NCBI GenBank assembly: GCA_001897155.1
Contig: MKSF01000003.1
Location: 1-64,000, forward strand
DNA: 64,000 bases
Reading direction: 5' to 3'
Origin: Bacteroidetes bacterium 47-18
GTDB taxonomy: Bacteria > Bacteroidota > Bacteroidia > Chitinophagales > Chitinophagaceae
Made by a program: the position numbers and the translations under genes. Below, piece by piece: positions 59,539-64,000 of the stretch (positions within the stretch are counted from its first letter, which is position 1; every line of letters starts with the position of its first letter). Under the pieces are notes generated by a model. That model saw nothing but the letters and a program-made list of their open reading frames with translations. It did no database searches and had not been told where the DNA came from.

Positions 59539-62500
59539 TTAGTGTGTTTTTACTAATTTAAAACGGGAAATATGATTATCCGGAGTCTGTATGGTAATCT
59601 GATACGCTCCCGGCACAAGCCCTTCCAGATTAACGCTTTCAGAAGCGGCCGTAGCTTTAAACGAATGCACAGCCTTACCAGCAGCATCATAAATCACGAT
59701 ATGCTCATTACCCTCCAGGTTACTGATAGTGATGCTTCTGCCTGCAGGATTAGGATAAATGGCTATTACGCCGGGCTTGCCGAACCATACCATTCTCACA
59801 GGAGAGTAAGTATATTTTCCGTCAAGATCCATTTGCCGCAGCCTGTAATAATTATGACCGCTCAAAGGTGACATATCCGTATAGCCGTAGTCGAGCCGTA
59901 CCGTGCTCCACCCGTTATCACTTTTACTGGGCACCATACCCGTCACATCCCATTCCCGGGCATCACCGCTCCGTTCAATGATGAACTCTTTACTATTCTC
60001 TTCGGAAGCTGTAGACCAGGCCAGCACAGCATGTTCCTGTTTACCGTAAGCCTCGAAGCTGATAAGCGTAACAGGCAACGGCTGATTCCAGAACAGGTTG
60101 TACACCGAAGTATTGGACAAAGCGCCCGCAGCATCCTTAACGCGGAAGTCAAAAGATACCGAGGTGTAATTACCGGGTCCGTTGAGCTTCAGGGCCAGCC
60201 TGGAAGGATCGAAGCCGGGTATTTCCAGTCCCGGGAAATTGGTAGCATCTACAAGAGTGCCGTCATACAGCAGCACAGGGCTGCCCGTCTCCAGCGCGCC
60301 GACATAAGGCAAGGCCGTTATCACCAGCGTTAAGGAATTGGCCGGACCATCAGGATCATTATAGACCACGGGACTTACTGCCGGATGCGGACCGGAAGAA
60401 GCCGGTACCGTACCATTCAGCCATATGATATCCCTTCCCTGGGGCTGGCTCGCCAATCCGTAGGCCGACCCGGAAGTGACGGGAGGCTGCTGCATCCCGA
60501 AATCCTGATCCGTAATGGCGGCATTCCCGGTATTCAGGTCAATAATATTGGCGGTATTTGACTGAATGGCAGCATTGCCCGGACCGACATACACACCTGT
60601 ATTCACCCAGCCTGCCGGGAATACGGTAGCAGGCTTCGGCTCGCTTACCGCACCCGCCGTGGCCGATATCTGGATCTGCAGACCGCTGGTATTTGCAGGT
60701 ACCTGGCTGAAAGTATAATTGCCGGCGGCATCTACGGCTACTGACGCTATTACGTTACCGTCAGGATCTATAAGATTGGCATACTGAGCGCTGCCGGTCA
60801 TTGTACTACCGCCGGTACTGCTGCCGGGCAGACCGCTTACATTGGTTTCCGTTCCGTTCTTGGTCCGGCTGCCGTCTGTATCGTGCCAAATCTTACCTGA
60901 TACACTGATCACCTGTAAAGGTATATTTACAGCCGATGGTGTACCCGAAGAAGCCCCCGCATTATCTTTTGCGGTGTACCTGACAACCGGAGTGATATTG
61001 CCGTCCACCGGGTCAACAGATACCGGGACTACAGGCGTTCCGGACGGCCCGGTAGGTATTTCAACACCCGTAGCGGCAGGGAATACCATGCATACCCCGG
61101 TAGGACATACAGCAGGTATAGCTCCCGCGTTCGCATAATAAGTAGTGTCGTTGACCCGTAAAGAAGTTACATCCGACGGGAACCCGGTAATTGTAATACT
61201 GCTGATGCTGCCGTCCGGATCGCCCGGTAAAAAGGCATTGGTGATCACCACAGGATTGGTGCCCCCGGGGTTACCCCGGTCAGGCAGTGTGTTATTGGCA
61301 GTAGCAGGCGGCCGCTGTATGCCGAAATTAATATTGTTCATATTTGCCGACAGGTTCACCGGCAAAGTGCCGTTCTGTAAGGAATGGATGCCGGTATGGG
61401 CAACAGTGCCCAACTGGGCGCCCGTAAACTGCCAGCCGCCGGGAATATTTGTAGCCGGGGCAGGCTCGAACAGCGTACCCTGTACGGAGGAGACCTGCAC
61501 CACGTAATTGCCGGAAGGGTAAGCGCCGGTGAATGTATAGCTGCCGTTCGGCTGTATGGCAGCGGTTGCGATCACATAGCCCAGGTTATCCAGCAGGTTG
61601 GCATACATCTGTACACCGGCCGGCTGGCTGATGCCATTGCCATTCACCAGGCCATCTGTCAGGCCGTTGGTATCATGATACAGGTTGCCGCCCAGCGTAT
61701 AGACCGCACCGGCGCAGTTAGGTACCTGCGCGGCGCTTTTGGTAAAGGTCGTATTATTGCCGGAGGCTTCGCTGCCATTAGCCATAGCGCCGCCATTGTA
61801 CCGTCCCGTATAGAAGAATTCCTGTGCCCCGTCCGCAAAGGCGATAATATGATAGCCTCCCATCTGGAAGTTGGAAACAGAAGTAACCCCGGCCGGGAAT
61901 GTACGCGCCGCCGGTGTGGTAACATCACCGGATGTGGTGCCATTACCCAGTATGCCGTTGTGGGGGCTTCCCCAGGTATAAAGCCGTCCTGTGGACGACA
62001 GCGCAGCGACAGTGTATTGCGGCGCCGAACTGGTACCGGCAAAGGAGTTATTTGTACGGATCTTTTTGACCAGCGGGATGCCCGTTATCTTATTCCAGGC
62101 CAATACGGCATTCGTATTGCCCAGGCCAAGCGCGCCGTTCTGCCCCGATCCCAGCACATAGATCACACCATTGGTACCCAGCAGGAACTGTGATGCCCCG
62201 GCTGACCCGGCCTGTACTATTTCCGGGCTTTTAGGCTGCATATTCTGCCCGAAGTCCGCATGCAGGTTGGCTGTAATATCCGCCGCCATATTCGTCCTTG
62301 CAGAAGCGGCATTATTGCCCCTGTAAACGTTATTACCCCATACATATACCCTGTTGGCGCTGGTTATGGCCATCGCTGCCGTACCGGCAAAGCTGAGTTC
62401 CCGCACCCCTGTCAGCGGGGTATTGGCCGCAACGAGCACCTGGTGCCAACTGGTATTCAGGGTATTGCCGGTAGTATTATCACCATATACGGCAGGATGA

Positions 62501-64000
62501 CAGGCGCTGTTGGTACCCGCCTTGATCCATACCTCACCGGTATTGGTAACAATCGCCAGGCCTCCCCTTGCCGACCTGATAAAATTAATGTCAGCAGCAG
62601 TAACGCCTGCAGGCAATACGGACAACTGCGTCATACCTGCGTCGCCGTTCACCTGGCTGTTTACAGTATTGGCACTGAAGCCCCAGCCCCAGATACCCTG
62701 GTCCGTCAATATCCACATCTGCGTATTCTCTGTGCCGCTGGTTCCTACCGAGCTGGCTGCCACACCCCTGGGCAAACCATTATATTCATATAAGATCTTG
62801 CTTACCGATACATTCACGCCCGGTTCCGCAGAGCTGGAAGCCTCGCCCCAGAAGGTTACGGAAGGCTGCCCGTTAATAACCAGAACGGCAGAATTTGCCG
62901 ATGCGATAAGGTCGTTCGCTGATGGATCCGCACAGCCGATAGGCGGTGGCGGTGTGCATAAATGGGCATCTGGGGTATTGATACAGTCAAAGGATTCCCT
63001 GTCCGAATCACCGTTGATGCCATTGCCCATACTGCCTCTTACGAGGTGACCGATATAGCAGAATCGGTTGCTGCCCTGGAGAAAGGCGATGGTCGTATGC
63101 CCTCCCATGTGAAAGTAGCCCACCTTGGCATTGTTCACGCTGAAGTTGGGAGGTACCGTAGGGAGTGAGTAAAATGTGTTGCTGCTGTTGGGTCTGCCCA
63201 GCATACCCCTGCTGTTCTCTCCCCAAAGAAAGAGCTGTCCATCGCTTCTTAATGCTCCTATAGCGCAATACTGGTGGGTAGTGCTATTGTTCTGGGCGTA
63301 TGTCCAGGCATTATTGGAAGATATCTGTACAATATTATCCAGCTCGGTAGTGCCCCCGGACGGTCCTTTAACGATCACCCAGTTATTCTGCGTAGTTTCA
63401 TTTCCCTGTCCCAGGACACCCTTGATCCCGTCTCCCAGGCCATAGAGCTTACCGCCGGCCAGGATGAACATCACCGCACAACGGCCCGGGTTAGGATTTT
63501 GTCCCATTCCGGTTCCCGTTTGCCAGGACGACCTGGTATTAATATTTATATCAGTAATGGCAGAAATACCGGCCGGTAAATTCACAAGGGTGGCATAGTT
63601 GTAATTGCCATAGGTGCCTGCCGGTATGTTATTGCCCAGCCTTACCCTTTCTCCCCAGACATACACCTCATTATTGATGGTCAGTGCCATCAGCGCTTTC
63701 GGGGCGTATGACAACCGTGCCACATTGGTGAGCGGTGTCGAGGTATTGATACGGACCTGGTGCCAGACAGCATCCATAGTGGTCATATTAGCGCTCTGGC
63801 CGTCACCATATATCCATTTGCTGCCGCCACCGCCAAGCTCCGAACCAAACGCTGCATTACCCCCGTTACGGATGTATACTTCACCATTCGTTCTGCCGCT
63901 GTTCTCGCTGCTTAATTTCGTTACAATCGCGATACCTCCTCCCGAAGCTTCAATAAAAGCGATATCAGAAGCCTGCATTGCCTGAGACACACCTCCTATG
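59539..64000 (-). CDS. Very large RCC1-repeat surface protein with SdrD B-like domains and T9SS type A tail (N-terminus outside window)
   Basis: At least 1487 residues are visible; the frame is open through the window edge, where an apparent GTG start near 63990 is only an internal Val. Two long homologous blocks of RCC1-like beta-propeller repeats follow each other (roughly 1-330 and 370-720), each with the elements D-I-x-F-I-x-x-x-x-G-G-x-A-I-V-T, ...V-Y-V-W-G..., TWGSPHNGILGNGTTSG. Two SdrD B-like/Cna-B-type domains come next (about 735-870: LGGNLYHDTNGLTDG; about 1010-1150: SGKIWHDTDGSRTKNG), with a linker of Ig-like strands. The end is an Ig-like stalk (VTLISFEAYGKQEHAVLAWSTASEENSKEFIIERSGDA, given as a span) and a type A sorting domain (YPNPAGRSITISN). 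It is expected on the cell surface. The first 3' base of the gene is 13 bp from the shared terminator. Confidence 0.85.
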   Translation of the reverse strand, partial: IGGVSQAMQASDIAFIEASGGGIAIVTKLSSENSGRTNGEVYIRNGGNAAFGSELGGGGSKWIYGDGQSANMTTMDAVWHQVRINTSTPLTNVARLSYAPKALMALTINNEVYVWGERVRLGNNIPAGTYGNYNYATLVNLPAGISAITDININTRSSWQTGTGMGQNPNPGRCAVMFILAGGKLYGLGDGIKGVLGQGNETTQNNWVIVKGPSGGTTELDNIVQISSNNAWTYAQNNSTTHQYCAIGALRSDGQLFLWGENSRGMLGRPNSSNTFYSLPTVPPNFSVNNAKVGYFHMGGHTTIAFLQGSNRFCYIGHLVRGSMGNGINGDSDRESFDCINTPDAHLCTPPPPIGCADPSANDLIASANSAVLVINGQPSVTFWGEASSSAEPGVNVSVSKILYEYNGLPRGVAASSVGTSGTENTQMWILTDQGIWGWGFSANTVNSQVNGDAGMTQLSVLPAGVTAADINFIRSARGGLAIVTNTGEVWIKAGTNSACHPAVYGDNTTGNTLNTSWHQVLVAANTPLTGVRELSFAGTAAMAITSANRVYVWGNNVYRGNNAASARTNMAADITANLHADFGQNMQPKSPEIVQAGSAGASQFLLGTNGVIYVLGSGQNGALGLGNTNAVLAWNKITGIPLVKKIRTNNSFAGTSSAPQYTVAALSSTGRLYTWGSPHNGILGNGTTSGDVTTPAARTFPAGVTSVSNFQMGGYHIIAFADGAQEFFYTGRYNGGAMANGSEASGNNTTFTKSAAQVPNCAGAVYTLGGNLYHDTNGLTDGLVNGNGISQPAGVQMYANLLDNLGYVIATAAIQPNGSYTFTGAYPSGNYVVQVSSVQGTLFEPAPATNIPGGWQFTGAQLGTVAHTGIHSLQNGTLPVNLSANMNNINFGIQRPPATANNTLPDRGNPGGTNPVVITNAFLPGDPDGSISSITITGFPSDVTSLRVNDTTYYANAGAIPAVCPTGVCMVFPAATGVEIPTGPSGTPVVPVSVDPVDGNITPVVRYTAKDNAGASSGTPSAVNIPLQVISVSGKIWHDTDGSRTKNGTETNVSGLPGSSTGGSTMTGSAQYANLIDPDGNVIASVAVDAAGNYTFSQVPANTSGLQIQISATAGAVSEPKPATVFPAGWVNTGVYVGPGNAAIQSNTANIIDLNTGNAAITDQDFGMQQPPVTSGSAYGLASQPQGRDIIWLNGTVPASSGPHPAVSPVVYNDPDGPANSLTLVITALPYVGALETGSPVLLYDGTLVDATNFPGLEIPGFDPSRLALKLNGPGNYTSVSFDFRVKDAAGALSNTSVYNLFWNQPLPVTLISFEAYGKQEHAVLAWSTASEENSKEFIIERSGDAREWDVTGMVPSKSDNGWSTVRLDYGYTDMSPLSGHNYYRLRQMDLDGKYTYSPVRMVWFGKPGVIAIYPNPAGRSITISNLEGNEHIVIYDAAGKAVHSFKATAASESVNLEGLVPGAYQITIQTPDNHISRFKLVKTH

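Noticed and set aside
61384-62193. A 269-codon plus-strand open frame, and others over 59572-63985
   Set aside because: Antisense to the large RCC1/T9SS protein, which has continuous repeats and a sorting domain in the minus-strand frame.

Overview
The window is a chromosomal segment of a Bacteroidota bacterium, most likely of the Chitinophagaceae/Sphingobacteriales side. The evidence is: several secreted proteins with C-terminal type IX secretion (T9SS) sorting domains of types A and B; many genes preceded by the Bacteroidota -7 element TAnnTTTG and few by a Shine-Dalgarno sequence; lipoproteins with short Bacteroidota-type lipoboxes; and lineage-typical families such as SIMPL, GIN/DUF2807, Omp28, choice-of-anchor L and a short ketosynthase-like protein. 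This identification rests on gene content only. No rRNA and no CRISPR array were seen.

Layout. 1-102 is the right end of an IS3-family insertion sequence, followed by a SIMPL-domain protein. 1330-5590 is a minus-strand run of an aromatic amino acid ammonia-lyase (closer to tyrosine than to histidine lyases from memory), a family 2 glycosyltransferase and a T9SS subtilisin. 5591-8059 is mostly interspersed repeats around a lone ExbB/TolQ gene. 8060-21760 carries an Omp28 lipoprotein, rbfA with a LolC/E-type permease, proline dehydrogenase, an L,D-transpeptidase-like lipoprotein, a choice-of-anchor L surface protein, lysS, an SBBP-repeat surface protein, gltX and an NlpC/P60 peptidase. 21812-30481 holds tRNA-Gly(GCC), a DUF7619 T9SS protein, an ABC-F ATPase, a flippase/beta-barrel pair, an acyl-CoA thioesterase and small lipoproteins. 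30809-34152 is a detached piece of the spc ribosomal operon (rplR-rpsE-rpmD-rplO-secY) with unusually long, hairpin-bearing spacers. 34315-38226 has a phosphosulfolactate synthase homologue, an unannotated 54-residue cysteine-rich protein, dtd, a ketosynthase-like protein with lgt, and yajQ.

38339-49750 is core metabolism and envelope: an M23 peptidase, YraN, a phosphoglucose/phosphomannose isomerase, alanine dehydrogenase, the E2 subunit of 2-oxoglutarate dehydrogenase, malate:quinone oxidoreductase, an S41 protease and argS. 49933-55040 is a compact sbcD-sbcC operon whose third gene encodes an ATP-cone domain fused to a PD-(D/E)XK (Mrr-like) nuclease. 55709-64000 holds three large secreted proteins, the last (RCC1-like repeats, SdrD-B-like domains, T9SS tail) running off the end of the window.

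Points most worth a second look: the ATP-cone nuclease coupled to SbcCD; a family of about 150-200 bp noncoding repeats with eight copies of one core, including a tandem pair in which a hairpin loop is flipped; the detached ribosomal-protein segment; the likely tyrosine ammonia-lyase; two genes with promoters placed for leaderless mRNAs; and the small Cys-rich protein.
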